A DNA stretch of 64,000 nucleotides. It comes from Bradyrhizobium sp. CSA207 (GTDB taxonomy: Bacteria > Pseudomonadota > Alphaproteobacteria > Rhizobiales > Xanthobacteraceae). The notes beneath the pieces were generated by a model. It was not told the origin of the DNA, ran no database searches, and was given only the letters and a program-made list of their open reading frames with translations. Location: positions 62,001 to 126,000 of the forward strand of contig NZ_JAACFT010000003.1 of assembly GCF_029051685.1 (NCBI RefSeq). Direction: 5' to 3'. The position numbers and the translations under genes were made by a program. Of this stretch, positions 27,734 to 37,733 are shown piece after piece (position 1 is the first letter of the stretch; each line of letters begins with the position of its first letter).

Positions 27734-29275
27734 TCAGGTCACCGGCGCCGGATTGAACAGCGTCAGGTCGTTGTGGATGCCCCAGCGATCCGACCACGGC
27801 TTGGTGCGGCCCGAAGCGACGTCCAGGATCAGGCGGAACAGGTCCCAGCCGGTCTCCTCGATGGTCCTCTCGCCGGTGGCGATACGGCCGGCGTCGAAAT
27901 CGATCAGGTCCTTCCAGCGCCGCGCGAGCTCGCTGCGGGTCGCGACCTTGATGACCGGCGCGGCCGCAAGGCCGTAAGGCGTGCCGCGGCCGGTGGTGAA
28001 CACCTGCAGCGTCATGCCTGAGGCGAGCTGGAGCGTGCCGCAGATGAAGTCGGAGGCGGGGGTGGCAGCAAACAGCATGCCCTTCTGCGTCGCCTTCTCG
28101 CCGGGCGACAGCACGCCGGTGATCGCGCTCGAGCCGGATTTGACGATCGAGCCAAGCGATTTTTCGACGATGTTGGCAAGCCCGCCCTTCTTGTTGCCGG
28201 GGGTGGTGTTGGCGCTGCGGTCGGCGCCGCCGCGGGCGAGATAAGAATCATACCAGGCCATCTCGCGCACCAGCGCGCGGCCGACGTCCTCGTTGATGGC
28301 GCGGCGGGTGAGCAGCTGGATGGCGTCGCGGACTTCCGTCACTTCCGAGAACATCACGGTCGCACCGGCGCGCACCAGAAGGTCCGCGGCGAAGCCGACG
28401 GCGGGGTTCGCGGTGACGCCGGAGAAGGCGTCGCTGCCGCCGCATTGCAGGCCGATGACGAGGTCGGAGGCCGGGCAGGTCTCGCGGGTGCGCTTGTTGA
28501 GGATCTTCAGGCGCGCCTCGGCCTGGGTCATGATCGCATCCACGATCGCGCCAAAACCGTCGAAGGCCTCGTCCTGCATGCGCACGATGGCATCGCTGAC
28601 GCCTTCCGGCACCAGCCGTTCGGGCGCAAGCTTTTCGCAACCGAGGCTGATGACCAAGATCTCGCCGCCGAAATTCGGGTTGAGCGCGATGTTTTGCAGC
28701 GTGCGGATCGGAATCACTGCGTCGGGCGCGGTGATGGCGACCCCGCAGCCATAGGCATGCGTCAGCGGCACGACGTCGTCGACGTTCGGGTATTTCGGCA
28801 ACAGCTCGGCGCGGATGCGCTTCACCGCATATTCCATCGTGCCCTTGACGCATTGCACGGAGGAGGAGATGCCGAGAATGTTCTTGGTGCCGACCGAGCC
28901 GTCCGCATTGCGGAAGCCCTCGAAGGTAAATCCTTCGAGCGGCGGCAGCGGCGCGGGGACGGCGGTCGAGATTTCGAGCTTGTCGAGATCGGGGGCCTCC
29001 GGCATGCGGATGCGGGCTTCGTCGACCCATTCGCCTGCCGATATCGGCGAGAGCGCGTAGCCGATCACCTCGCCATAACGCACGATCGCTTCGTCTTGCG
29101 CGATATCGACCAGCGCCGTCTTGTGCCCCTGCGGCACGAAGGCGCGCAGCGTCAATCCGCAGGCAAAGCGGGAGCCGGCGGGCAGCCCGAAATCATTGAC
29201 GACGATCGCGACATTGTCGCGCTCGTTGAGCTTGATGTAGCGGGGCTGCTCTTTCGCTGCGACTGACTGGTCCAT
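27734..29275 (-). CDS. garD: Galactarate dehydratase (GarD)
   Basis: The 513-residue protein carries the N-terminal SAF domain ([28 protein letters not shown]) and the UxaA/GarD catalytic part ([35 protein letters not shown]-like [43 protein letters not shown]). The sequence follows E. coli GarD closely from memory, including the end [15 protein letters not shown]. It dehydrates D-galactarate to 5-dehydro-4-deoxyglucarate, the same product as GudD, so both feed KdgD in this cluster. An altronate dehydratase role is less likely given length and context. Confidence 0.88.
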   Translation of the reverse strand: MDQSVAAKEQPRYIKLNERDNVAIVVNDFGLPAGSRFACGLTLRAFVPQGHKTALVDIAQDEAIVRYGEVIGYALSPISAGEWVDEARIRMPEAPDLDKLEISTAVPAPLPPLEGFTFEGFRNADGSVGTKNILGISSSVQCVKGTMEYAVKRIRAELLPKYPNVDDVVPLTHAYGCGVAITAPDAVIPIRTLQNIALNPNFGGEILVISLGCEKLAPERLVPEGVSDAIVRMQDEAFDGFGAIVDAIMTQAEARLKILNKRTRETCPASDLVIGLQCGGSDAFSGVTANPAVGFAADLLVRAGATVMFSEVTEVRDAIQLLTRRAINEDVGRALVREMAWYDSYLARGGADRSANTTPGNKKGGLANIVEKSLGSIVKSGSSAITGVLSPGEKATQKGMLFAATPASDFICGTLQLASGMTLQVFTTGRGTPYGLAAAPVIKVATRSELARRWKDLIDFDAGRIATGERTIEETGWDLFRLILDVASGRTKPWSDRWGIHNDLTLFNPAPVT

Positions 29276-29291
29276 CGAGGACTCCGAAAGT

Positions 29292-29400
29292 GTAGGGTGG
29301 GTTAGCGGAACGCGTAACCCACCAAGCTTGGTGCATCGTGGCGTTGGTGGGTTACGCCAGCGGACTGCGCTTCGCGCAGCCGCGGGCTAACCCACCCTAC
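29292..29400. repeat. Palindromic intergenic repeat (GTAGGGTGGGTTAGC type)
   Basis: GTAGGGTGGGTTAGC at the left and GCTAACCCACCCTAC at the right are exact inverted arms; inside are GTAACCCACCAA/TTGGTGGGTTAC. It lies inside the sugar-acid operon, between the aldehyde dehydrogenase and garD, so it could tune relative expression by processing or partial termination. Confidence 0.8.
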
Positions 29401-29412
29401 GATCATCGGCTA

Positions 29413-30861
29413 TCAGCCGGGATAGGTATAGGCGGTCTTCACAGTGGTGTAGAACTCGCGCGCATAGGAGCCCTGCTCGCGGGCGCCATAGCTCGAGCCC
29501 TTCCGGCCACCGAACGGCACGTGATAGTCGACGCCGGCGGTCGGCAGATTGACCATCACCATGCCGGACTCGCTGTTGCGCTTGTAATGCGAGGCGTATT
29601 TCAGGCTGGTGGTGCAGATGCCGGAGGCGAGGCCGAACTCGGTGTCGTTGGAGATCGCGAGCGCCTCTTCGTAATTCTTGGCGCGAATGACGGTCGCCAC
29701 CGGCCCGAAGATTTCTTCGCGCGCGATGCGCATGTTGTTGTTGGCTTCGGTGAACAGCGCCGGCTGGAGATAGAAGCCGGGCGTCTCACGGTTGAGCAGC
29801 TCGCCGCCGAAGGCGAGCTTGGCGCCTTCGTCCTGGCCGATCTTGATGTAGCGCAGGTCCTGGTCGAGCTGGCTCTGGTCGACCACCGGGCCGATATGCA
29901 CGCCGGCCTTGAGTGCGTCGTCCACCGACAGGCCTTTGAGGCGCTCGGTCATTGCCGCGACGAAGCGGTCGTGAATGCCTTCGGTGACGATCAGGCGGGA
30001 GGAGGCTGTGCAGCGCTGTCCGGTGGAGAAATAGGCGCCGTTGACGGCGACCTCGACCGCGGTCTTGAGATCGGCGTCGTCGAGCACGACCAGCGGATTC
30101 TTGCCGCCCATTTCGAGCTGGAATTTCTTCATCGGGTTCGACAGCACGCAGGCCTGCGCGATCTTGCGGCCCGTTTGCACCGAGCCGGTGAAGGAGATCG
30201 CCGCAACATCCGGGTGCTCGATCAGGGTCTGGCCGACCACCGAGCCGGAGCCGACCACCAGGTTGAACACGCCGGCGGGAATGCCGGAGCGGGTGATGAT
30301 CTCGGACAGCGCATGCCCCGAGCCCGGCACCAGCTCGGCCGGCTTGAACACTACCGTGTTGCCGTAGCAGAGCGCGGGCGCGATCTTCCAGGCCGGGATC
30401 GCGATTGGAAAATTCCAGGGCGTGATCATGCCGACGATGCCCACCGGCTCGCGCGTCAGCTCGACGTCGAGGCCGGGACGGACGGAGGCGCCTTTTTCGC
30501 CGGTCAGGCGCAGCGCCTCGCCGGCAAAGAACGCAAAGATCTGGCCGGCACGTCCGACCTCACCGATGCCTTCCGGCAGAGTCTTGCCCTCCTCGCGGGC
30601 AAGCAGGCGGCCGAGCTCTTCCTTGCGGGCGAGGATCTCGGTCGAGATCTTGTTCAGCGCGTCATAGCGCTCCTGCGGCGTCGAGCGCGCCCAGGCGGGG
30701 AAGGCGGCCTTGGCGGCGGCAATCGCCTTCTCGGTCTGGGCCTTGTCGGCCTTGGCGTATTCGCCGACGACGTCCTTGGTGTTAGAGGGATTGATATTCC
30801 TGGTGACGCCGGAGCCGTCGACCCATTCGCCGCCGATGAAGTTTTTCAGGATCGCAGTCAT
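29413..30861 (-). CDS. Aldehyde dehydrogenase, probable 2,5-dioxopentanoate (2-oxoglutarate semialdehyde) dehydrogenase
   Basis: The 482-residue NAD(P)-dependent enzyme has the cofactor motif GIVGMITPWNFPIAIPAWKI, the general base Glu in LEMGGKNPLV and the catalytic Cys in GQRCTASSRL. In this cluster the product of KdgD is 2,5-dioxopentanoate, which this enzyme would oxidise to 2-oxoglutarate, finishing the pathway. Function is assigned from context; the family is broad. Confidence 0.85.
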   Translation of the reverse strand: MTAILKNFIGGEWVDGSGVTRNINPSNTKDVVGEYAKADKAQTEKAIAAAKAAFPAWARSTPQERYDALNKISTEILARKEELGRLLAREEGKTLPEGIGEVGRAGQIFAFFAGEALRLTGEKGASVRPGLDVELTREPVGIVGMITPWNFPIAIPAWKIAPALCYGNTVVFKPAELVPGSGHALSEIITRSGIPAGVFNLVVGSGSVVGQTLIEHPDVAAISFTGSVQTGRKIAQACVLSNPMKKFQLEMGGKNPLVVLDDADLKTAVEVAVNGAYFSTGQRCTASSRLIVTEGIHDRFVAAMTERLKGLSVDDALKAGVHIGPVVDQSQLDQDLRYIKIGQDEGAKLAFGGELLNRETPGFYLQPALFTEANNNMRIAREEIFGPVATVIRAKNYEEALAISNDTEFGLASGICTTSLKYASHYKRNSESGMVMVNLPTAGVDYHVPFGGRKGSSYGAREQGSYAREFYTTVKTAYTYPG

Positions 30862-30943
30862 CTCTCGTCCTCCAAAAGTTTCACTTCCAGTTTGGACATG
30901 ATCTTCAGCGGAAAGCCGGTATCCGCTTGTCCGGGATCACGCT

Positions 30944-32302
30944 CTAGCGCACGAGGCAGGGACGCTTGTCGTCAAAGGTCCAGCCGGGGATCAGGTCCTG
31001 CATGGCAATAGCGTCATCACGGGCGCCAAGTCCATGCTGCTTGTAGAGGCTATGCGCGGCTTCGATGGCTGCCCGGTCAATTTCGATGCCCAGGCCCGGC
31101 CGTTCCGGCACGGCGATCTTGCCGCCCTTGATCTGGAGCGGCTCCTTGGTGAGGGCCTGGCCGTCCTGCCAGATCCAGTGGGTGTCGATCGCGGTGACCT
31201 TGCCGGGGGCGGCGGCGCCGACATGGGTGAACATAGCGAGCGAAATGTCGAAATGGTTGTTGGAGTGCGAGCCCCAGGTCAGGCCGTTGTCGCGGCAGGT
31301 CTGGGCAACGCGCACCGAGCCTTGCATGGTCCAGAAGTGGGGATCCGCCAGCGGAATGTCCACCGCGCCGAGGCGCAAGGCGTGCGAGAGCTGCCGCCAG
31401 TCGGTCGCGATCATGTTGGTCGCGGTCGGAAGACCCGTGGCGCGGCGGAACTCGGCCATGATCTCGCGGCCGGAGAAGCCGGCCTCGGCGCCGCAGGGGT
31501 CCTCGGCATAGGCGAGTATGCCGTGCATGTCCCTGCAGAGCCGGATCGCTTCATCGAGCGACCAGGCGCCGTTCGGGTCCAGCGTCACGCGTGCGTTCGG
31601 GAAGCGTTTGGCGATCGCGGTGACGGCCTCGATCTCCTGCTCGCCGCGCAGCACGCCGCCCTTCAGCTTGAAGTCGGCAAAGCCATAATGGTCGTGGGTG
31701 GCTTCCGCGAGCCGCACCACGGTCTCCGGCGTCATCGCCTCCTGATGGCGAAGGTTGAACCATTCGGGCTTGCCGGTCTCGCCCGCGACGTAGTCCAGCT
31801 TGCTCTTGACGTGGTCGCCGACGAAGAAGAGATAACCGAGCGTCTCGACGCTGGTGCGCTGCTGGCCCTCGCCAAGCAGGGCGGCAACGGGCAGGTTGAG
31901 ATGCTGGCCGAGCAGGTCGAGCAGCGCGGATTCGATCGCGGTCACCGCGTGGATCATGACGCGCAGGTCGAAGGTCTGCTTGCCGCGGCCGCCGGCATCG
32001 CGGTCCGCGAAGGCGGTGCGGACGTCGGCGAGGATGTTGTTGAGCGCGCCGACGGTCTTGCCGATCACCAGATCGCGCGCGTCCTGGAGCGTCTGCCAGA
32101 TCTTTTGCCCGCCCGGCACCTCGCCGACGCCGGTGTGACCGGCATTGTCGGCGAGGATGACGATGTTACGGGTGAAGAACGGCGCATGCGCGCCGCTTAA
32201 GTTGAGGAGCATGCTGTCGCGGCCCGCGACCGGGATCACCTGCATCGCGGTCACGATTGGTGCGCCGGAGACTGACGCGCCGGAGATTCCGTTCTGGACC
32301 AT
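30944..32302 (-). CDS. gudD: Glucarate dehydratase
   Basis: The 452-residue enolase-superfamily enzyme dehydrates D-glucarate to 5-dehydro-4-deoxyglucarate. Sequence landmarks follow E. coli GudD: the start [20 protein letters not shown] and [15 protein letters not shown], the lysine motif [43 protein letters not shown] and the catalytic His in [19 protein letters not shown], ending [13 protein letters not shown]. It is 27 bp downstream of kdgD. Confidence 0.96.
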   Translation of the reverse strand: MVQNGISGASVSGAPIVTAMQVIPVAGRDSMLLNLSGAHAPFFTRNIVILADNAGHTGVGEVPGGQKIWQTLQDARDLVIGKTVGALNNILADVRTAFADRDAGGRGKQTFDLRVMIHAVTAIESALLDLLGQHLNLPVAALLGEGQQRTSVETLGYLFFVGDHVKSKLDYVAGETGKPEWFNLRHQEAMTPETVVRLAEATHDHYGFADFKLKGGVLRGEQEIEAVTAIAKRFPNARVTLDPNGAWSLDEAIRLCRDMHGILAYAEDPCGAEAGFSGREIMAEFRRATGLPTATNMIATDWRQLSHALRLGAVDIPLADPHFWTMQGSVRVAQTCRDNGLTWGSHSNNHFDISLAMFTHVGAAAPGKVTAIDTHWIWQDGQALTKEPLQIKGGKIAVPERPGLGIEIDRAAIEAAHSLYKQHGLGARDDAIAMQDLIPGWTFDDKRPCLVR

Positions 32303-32329
32303 CGGCTGCTCCTCCCTTGTGTCTGGGCG

Positions 32330-33274
32330 TTATTCTGCGGCCTGTTGTGTCGAAGCGATGGCGGGCAGATTTTTCACCAGCGCGGTCAGTTCCGCGATCT
32401 CCTGCTCGGTGAGGTCGGTCAGCGGCGGGCGGACCGGGCCGGAGTCGCGGCCGATCACCTTCATGCCGGCCTTGATGATCGAGACCGCGTAACCCTTCTT
32501 GCGGTTGCGGATCGCGATCAGCGGCAGGATGAAATCCTTCAGCCCGGCATGGATCGCCGCGTGATCGCGTTTGCGCACGGCGGTGTAGAAATTGGTCGCG
32601 AACTCCGGGACGAAGTTGAACACGGCCGAGGAATAGGTCGTCACGCCCATGTCGAGATAGGGCAATGCGAAGGTCTCTGCGGTCGGCAGGCCGCCGACAT
32701 AGGTGAGGCGATCGCCGAGCTTGGTGTAGACGCGGGTCATCAGTTCGATGTCGCCGATGCCGTCCTTGTAGCCGACGAGATTCGGGCAGCGCTCGGCGAG
32801 GCGCGCCAGCGTATCGGGCTGCAGGATGGCGTTGTCGCGGTTGTAGACGATGACGCCGATCTTCACCGAAGCGCAGATCGCCTCCACATGGGCGGCAAGG
32901 CCCTCCTGCTCGGAGTGGGTGAGATAGGGCGGCAGCAGCAAGAGGCCGTCGGCGCCGGCCTTTTCGGCGCCGATCGCGATCTCGCGCGCGGTCGCGGTGC
33001 CGTAACCGGTGCCGGCGAGCACGGGCACGCGGCCCTTGGTCTCGTCGACGGCAATCTTGACGACTTGCGGAACCTCGGTCGGCGTTAGCGAGAAGAACTC
33101 GCCGGTGCCGCCGGCGGCGAACAGGCCGGCGACGTCATAGCCGCACAGCCAATCCATGTTGGCGCGGTAGGTCGCCTCGTCAAAGGAGTAGTCCGCCTTG
33201 AACGGCGTAACGGGAAAGGACAGGAGGCCGGAACCGATCTTCTGGGCCATTTCCTGCGGGGTCATCTTGCTCAT
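32330..33274 (-). CDS. kdgD: 5-dehydro-4-deoxyglucarate dehydratase
   Basis: The 314-residue protein belongs to the DapA/N-acetylneuraminate lyase fold. It has [33 protein letters not shown] (phosphate-like GxGGTGE motif), the catalytic Tyr in VIVYNRDNA and the Schiff-base Lys in [14 protein letters not shown]. It dehydrates and decarboxylates 5-dehydro-4-deoxyglucarate to 2,5-dioxopentanoate, the route used instead of GarL/GarR aldolase cleavage. A good position as first gene of the catabolic run after the regulator. Confidence 0.95.
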   Translation of the reverse strand: MSKMTPQEMAQKIGSGLLSFPVTPFKADYSFDEATYRANMDWLCGYDVAGLFAAGGTGEFFSLTPTEVPQVVKIAVDETKGRVPVLAGTGYGTATAREIAIGAEKAGADGLLLLPPYLTHSEQEGLAAHVEAICASVKIGVIVYNRDNAILQPDTLARLAERCPNLVGYKDGIGDIELMTRVYTKLGDRLTYVGGLPTAETFALPYLDMGVTTYSSAVFNFVPEFATNFYTAVRKRDHAAIHAGLKDFILPLIAIRNRKKGYAVSIIKAGMKVIGRDSGPVRPPLTDLTEQEIAELTALVKNLPAIASTQQAAE

Positions 33275-33401
33275 GGGCGCTGCTCCCTTGTCTGGTGTTG
33301 TCGAGGACGCAGCTGAAGCCGCGCGTCCATGCGCCGTTATTTAGGAGACCGTTCGATGCGCGTCCAAGCCAAAGCCTATATTGACCAATGCGGATTCAGC
33401 A

Positions 33402-34307
33402 TCAATCGTCCATCGCCTCCGCCGAGGACAATTCGCTCGCGATCTTCACAAGGGCCGAGACCAGCGGATTTTCATCGTCACGGCGCCAGACCATGAACAA
33501 TTCGACCGGGACGCGCGTGCGCAGCTTGAGCGGCCGCAGGCGCACGTCCGAGATTTTGAGGCTGGTAGCCGCAGCCGGCACGATGGCGAGGCCGAGCCCG
33601 GCGCGGACCATGGCGAGGATCGAGTGGATCTGGCTGAGATGCTGGACGTAGCGCGGCAGGATGTCGGCGCGAGTGAAGAGTGCCACCAGCAGGTCGTGAA
33701 AGTAGCGGCTTTCATAGGGCGAATACATCACGAAGGGCTGGCCGTCGAAATCCTTGATCGTGATGCTTTCGGCATTCGCCAGCGGATGCTTTTTCGGGAC
33801 CGCCGCGAGCAGGGGCTCGGCGACGACGCGGCGGCTGGCAATTTCGGGGCGCGCGATCGGCGGACGCAACAGGCCGGCATCGATCTGGCCCGAACCCAGC
33901 GCCTCGAACTGGTCGCCCGACACCATCTCCTTCAGCGAGAAGTCGACCTCGGGCAGTTTGGCGCGGCAGGCGGCGACGAGCTCCGGCAGAAAGCCGTAGG
34001 CGGCGGCCGCGGTGAATCCGATCTTCACCGAACCGGTCTTGCCGAGCGCGATGCGGCGGGCGACCTGCGAGGCGCTTTCCGCAAGCTTCAGGATACGCCG
34101 GGCTTCCGGCAGGAAGCTGCGGCCGGCGGGCGTCAGGCGCACCGAGCGGCTGGTGCGCTCGAGCAGGGGCGCATCGATGATGTGCTCGAGCACCTGGATC
34201 TGCCGCGACAGCGGCGGCTGGGTCATGTTCAGCCGCGCCGCGGCGCGGCCGAAATGCAGTTCCTCCGCGACCGTGACGAAGCAGCGGAGCTGGTTGAGGT
34301 CGAACAT
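33402..34307 (-). CDS. LysR-family transcriptional regulator of the sugar-acid cluster
   Basis: The 301-residue protein has an N-terminal winged helix (FDLNQLRCFVTVAEELHFGR, then AAARLNMTQPPLSRQIQVLE) and a C-terminal periplasmic-binding-like effector domain. The effector is likely an aldarate such as glucarate or galactarate. Unlike many LysR genes it points the same way as its presumed targets, 127 bp before kdgD. Start 34307 was chosen at the usual family N-terminus. Confidence 0.87.
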   Translation of the reverse strand: MFDLNQLRCFVTVAEELHFGRAAARLNMTQPPLSRQIQVLEHIIDAPLLERTSRSVRLTPAGRSFLPEARRILKLAESASQVARRIALGKTGSVKIGFTAAAAYGFLPELVAACRAKLPEVDFSLKEMVSGDQFEALGSGQIDAGLLRPPIARPEIASRRVVAEPLLAAVPKKHPLANAESITIKDFDGQPFVMYSPYESRYFHDLLVALFTRADILPRYVQHLSQIHSILAMVRAGLGLAIVPAAATSLKISDVRLRPLKLRTRVPVELFMVWRRDDENPLVSALVKIASELSSAEAMDD

Positions 34308-34375
34308 TGATACATGCCTTGGATGGATAAGGCGTTTCCCTGGCACTTCTAGCATCGATCTTCCCCGAAACAAAG

Positions 34376-34398
34376 ACGGCGGCTGTTTAGGCCGCCGT
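34376..34398 (-). terminator. Hairpin between the carrier gene and the LysR gene
   Basis: ACGGCGGC and GCCGCCGT form an 8-bp stem; read on the minus strand it is followed by CTTTGTTTC. It may end transcripts of the upstream MFS gene so that the regulator has its own promoter. Confidence 0.45.
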
Positions 34399-34433
34399 TG
34401 AGTTGCCTGGTCCGCGCCGATTGCCCGGAGCTC

Positions 34434-35777
34434 TCAGGAGGAACGTTTGAGCACCACCCGCTCGATCTTGCCCACAACCACGAGATAGGCGAACGCGGCG
34501 ACCAGCGCGTTGGCGCCGACGAACAGCAATGCGCCGTTGAACGAGCCGGTCGCGGCCAGGATGTAGCCGATCACGATCGGGGTGGTGATCGAGGAGAGAT
34601 TGCCGAAGGTGTTGAACAGGCCGCCGGAGACGCCGCCCGCTTCCTTGGGAGAAGTGTCAGAGACCACGGCCCAGCCGAGTGCGCCGATGCCCTTGCCGAA
34701 GAAGGCGAGCGCCATGAAGCCGACCACCAGCGCCTGGCCGTCGACATAGTTGCAGGCAATGATCGACATCGACAGCAGCATGCCGCCGACGATCGGGATC
34801 TTCCGCGCCAGCGTCAGCGAGCCCGTCTTGCGCAGGATGGCGTCGGAGATGACGCCGCCGAGAACGCCGCCGATGAAGCCGCACAGCGCCGGCAAGGTGG
34901 CGACGAAGCCGGCTTGCAGGATCGACAGCCCGCGCTCCTTGACGAGGTAGACCGGGAACCAGGTCAGGAAGAAATAGGTCAGCGTGTTGATGCAGTACTG
35001 GCCGAGATAGACGCCGAGCATCATGCGGTTGGACAGAAGCTGGCGGATGTGGCTCCACCCCGGACCTGAACTCGGCGCGCGCTCGTCGCGGGGCGCATCG
35101 AGATCGACCAGCGCGCCGCCTTCCTTGATGTAGTCGAACTCGGCGTCGTTGATTCCCGGATGCTCCTTCGGCCCGTAGATGGTCTTGATCCAGACCAGGC
35201 CCATCACGATGCCGAGCGCGCCCATCACGAAGAACACGTAGCGCCAGCCATAGGCATGGGCGATCCAGCCCATCAACGGCGCAAAGATCACGGTGGCGAA
35301 ATACTGTCCGGAGTTGAAGAAGGCGGACGCCGTACCGCGCTCGTTGCCGGGAAACCAGGCCGCGACGATGCGGGCGTTGGCGGGGAAGGAGGGCGCTTCG
35401 GCGATGCCGACCAGGAAGCGGAGTGCGAACAGCACCACGATCGCGGTGCCGGCGCTGAAGAAGCCGACCCAGCCCTGCAGCATCGTGAACAGCGACCAGA
35501 CGATGATGGAGAAGGCATAGACGAGGCGCGAGCCGTAGCGGTCGAGCAGCCAGCCGCCCGGTACCTGCGCGATCACGTAGGACCAGCCGAAGGCCGAGAA
35601 GATGTAGCCCATGGCGACAGGATCGAGATGGAGCTCCTTAGACAGCGCGGGACCGGCAATCGAGAGCGTGGCGCGGTCGGCATAGTTGACGGTCGTGACC
35701 AGGAACAACATGGTCACGATGAGCAGCCTGACGCGAGACCTCCTCACGTCCGCTGCGGACACAACTGCGCTCATCAT
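34434..35777 (-). CDS. MFS glucarate/galactarate-type transporter (GudP/anion:cation symporter family)
   Basis: The 447-residue carrier has 12 hydrophobic segments. The motif NYADRATLSIAGPAL near the first helix and GWSYVIAQVPGGWLLDRYGS after it are typical of the anion:cation symporter branch that includes GudP, GarP and DgoT. With the enzymes downstream, D-glucarate or galactarate import is the likely job. Two start codons are adjacent (35777, 35774); GGAGG lies closer to optimum for the second. Confidence 0.85.
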   Translation of the reverse strand: MMSAVVSAADVRRSRVRLLIVTMLFLVTTVNYADRATLSIAGPALSKELHLDPVAMGYIFSAFGWSYVIAQVPGGWLLDRYGSRLVYAFSIIVWSLFTMLQGWVGFFSAGTAIVVLFALRFLVGIAEAPSFPANARIVAAWFPGNERGTASAFFNSGQYFATVIFAPLMGWIAHAYGWRYVFFVMGALGIVMGLVWIKTIYGPKEHPGINDAEFDYIKEGGALVDLDAPRDERAPSSGPGWSHIRQLLSNRMMLGVYLGQYCINTLTYFFLTWFPVYLVKERGLSILQAGFVATLPALCGFIGGVLGGVISDAILRKTGSLTLARKIPIVGGMLLSMSIIACNYVDGQALVVGFMALAFFGKGIGALGWAVVSDTSPKEAGGVSGGLFNTFGNLSSITTPIVIGYILAATGSFNGALLFVGANALVAAFAYLVVVGKIERVVLKRSS

Positions 35778-35942
35778 GCGCCTCCTTAGAATTCGAAATG
35801 TTTCCTCAAGACGACTCCTAGAGGCGCGCGCGGCAAAGTGTCCAAGTTGAAGGGGGTATCGATCGATGCCGTTTTTGGATTGATGGAACGGCAGGTGGTG
35901 GGAACGTACGCGGAGTTTGCGACGTGATCGCCACGTACTCCG

Positions 35943-36156
35943 CTGTCATTCCCCGCGAATGCGGGGAATCCAGTACGCCGCGGCGCCTCGATTTGATCAC
36001 GTCTGTCACGGAGTACTGGATCGCCCGCCTTCGCTGGCGATGACAACATGCGTGTGGAGGGTGCGAAGTCCAATCTCGTCATTGCGAGCACGGCGAAGCA
36101 ATCCAGAATCTCTCCGCGGAGCGACTCTGGATTGCTTCGCTCCGCTCGCAATGACG
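35943..36156. repeat. Composite repeat B+A upstream of the gene at 36369
   Basis: A family B palindrome (35943-36045) is followed by a family A palindrome (36077-36156). They occupy part of the 591-bp gap 35778-36368, in which no gene or other signal was found apart from the ribosome site at 36362-36368. The same B+A order recurs at 37471-37712 on the other side of the next gene. Confidence 0.8.
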
Positions 36157-36368
36157 GTGTGGAGAGAGTTCGTTTTTGCTTCTACTGCCGCGCCAGTGCG
36201 TAGCTAGTATCGAAGCGATGGGCGGCGAGAGCAGTGCCGGACGTCTGGTCCGCTTTCAATCGTCAGCGAGGGTGGACAAGTGGCCCGTCCAAGAAGCAGG
36301 CGGACAAGGCGCAATCTGTACTTGTAGGCCGATTGTGGCTAGCATCGAGTATTGGCGCGGGAGGAAGG

Positions 36369-37454
36369 ATGCTGACGCAAATCGTCGTTCTTTTGAAATC
36401 CTTTGCGACGGCACAATCGTGGCGTCGGGCTTTCACTGCCGCGCTGTTGAGCGCAATCACGTTTGCGCCGGAGGGTCTCAGTGCGGCCGCATCGGATGCG
36501 AACAAGCCGGCAACCCTTCGCGGCCCGGAAGCCTTCAAGGTTCTCGTCGGCAACACTCTGCGGTCGGTGGGTGATAGCAAGCTGATCCCGACGTTCCGAT
36601 ACTTTATGTCGGACCAGGTCGAATATCGTTGCCGCGGGTGGGATCCGTCCGGCCTCGCTCGCCGGGATATCAGACTCCACAGCGAGGCTGGCGGATGCGA
36701 GCTTCTCTTCGTGGCGCTCAAGGAAGGTCGGCTCTGCGAGAGCTATCAATACGAGCAGTGTCAAGATCACGAACTCAAGCTCACCTTTGCCCGGCGCTCC
36801 GATCCGACGAAGGTTGCCGAGGGCGAGGTGCTTGGTCGTGTTACCTTGCCGGGAACTGACAGGGCGGCGAGCGACCCGATTGATCATGATCTGATCAAGG
36901 GAAAGTTCGAGCTTGTCAAAGGGAACGGAACAATCTTTCCGAATTTCGATCCCGTTCCAAAACCTGAGCTTCTCCGACCGGACACTCTCCCATTGTCGCT
37001 GCACACCCAGGATTTCGGCAAGACACTGCGGTCAGTCGGGCTGAGTGATGCTGAAGCGACCTCAAAAATCATCGGAAACACGATGGTGCGGCTCGGTCCG
37101 GACGGGAAGCCAGACGGCCGTGCAGGCGAGTACTATGGCCCCGACGGACGAATTACTGTGATCTCCATCCCCAAGTCGCCGGAAGGCGCCGACCTCTTGC
37201 ATCTATCGGCCGAAGCCGCTGGAACCGTCTTCATCAACCGCTGGAAGATTGAAAACGGCGGACTCTGCCGCACCGAGAACGATGAGCCGACAAAATTCAT
37301 CTGTGCCGTCTCGCTATCTCTGGAAGCCCCTGAGCAGTCTGGCGATCAAGCGGCTCCACGCTATTTCGCTGGCAACAGCGGGATCGGGCCTCGTGCCTAC
37401 ATCGCGAAGGGAAATCCGTTCGGGTTTGACTTCGGCAACTCGACACGGAAGTAA
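36369..37454 (+). CDS. Exported protein with two related halves, unknown function
   Basis: The 361-residue protein starts at 36369 behind a strong GAGGAAGG ribosome site and has an N-terminal hydrophobic leader up to about residue 41 (ending LSAAAS). The mature part holds two copies of one domain pattern: VGNTLRSVG, then VEYRC, GRLCESYQYEQCQDHELKLTF; and later IGNTMVRLG, GEYYGPDGRITV, GGLCRTENDEPTKFICAVSL. Each half has a GNT motif and a C-x(7-12)-C pair. Base use looks less GC-biased than neighbours. It is flanked on both sides by the same composite repeat. No family recognised. Confidence 0.7.
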   Translation: MLTQIVVLLKSFATAQSWRRAFTAALLSAITFAPEGLSAAASDANKPATLRGPEAFKVLVGNTLRSVGDSKLIPTFRYFMSDQVEYRCRGWDPSGLARRDIRLHSEAGGCELLFVALKEGRLCESYQYEQCQDHELKLTFARRSDPTKVAEGEVLGRVTLPGTDRAASDPIDHDLIKGKFELVKGNGTIFPNFDPVPKPELLRPDTLPLSLHTQDFGKTLRSVGLSDAEATSKIIGNTMVRLGPDGKPDGRAGEYYGPDGRITVISIPKSPEGADLLHLSAEAAGTVFINRWKIENGGLCRTENDEPTKFICAVSLSLEAPEQSGDQAAPRYFAGNSGIGPRAYIAKGNPFGFDFGNSTRK

Positions 37455-37470
37455 GGGGATCCTCACGCGA

Positions 37471-37712
37471 CCGTTCATCCTCCGCGAAGGCGGGGAATCC
37501 AGTACGCCGCGGCTTCTCGATTCAATCACAGCCGTCACGGAGTACTGGATCACCCGCCCCGGTGCGCAAGTGCGCACAAGGCGGGTGATGACACCGTGGG
37601 TGTGGATTGTGCGAACTACGCTCTCGTCATTGCGAGTTGGGACCGGCGGCGAGGCGCCGCAGAATCTCTCCGCGGAGGGACTCTGGATTGCTTCGCTGCG
37701 CTCGCAATGACG
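37471..37712. repeat. Composite repeat B+A downstream of the gene at 36369
   Basis: A family B element (37471-37592) followed by a family A element with a degraded left arm (37625-37712). Order and orientation match the copy at 35943-36156, so the two form long direct repeats around one gene. Confidence 0.8.
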
Positions 37713-37733
37713 ATGTGGAGAGAGCTCGCCTTG

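Noticed and set aside
35778..37733. An insertion sequence around the gene at 36369
   Set aside because: The flanking repeats are direct, not inverted, no transposase motif (DDE, HUH or serine/tyrosine recombinase) is seen and the gene product is an exported protein.
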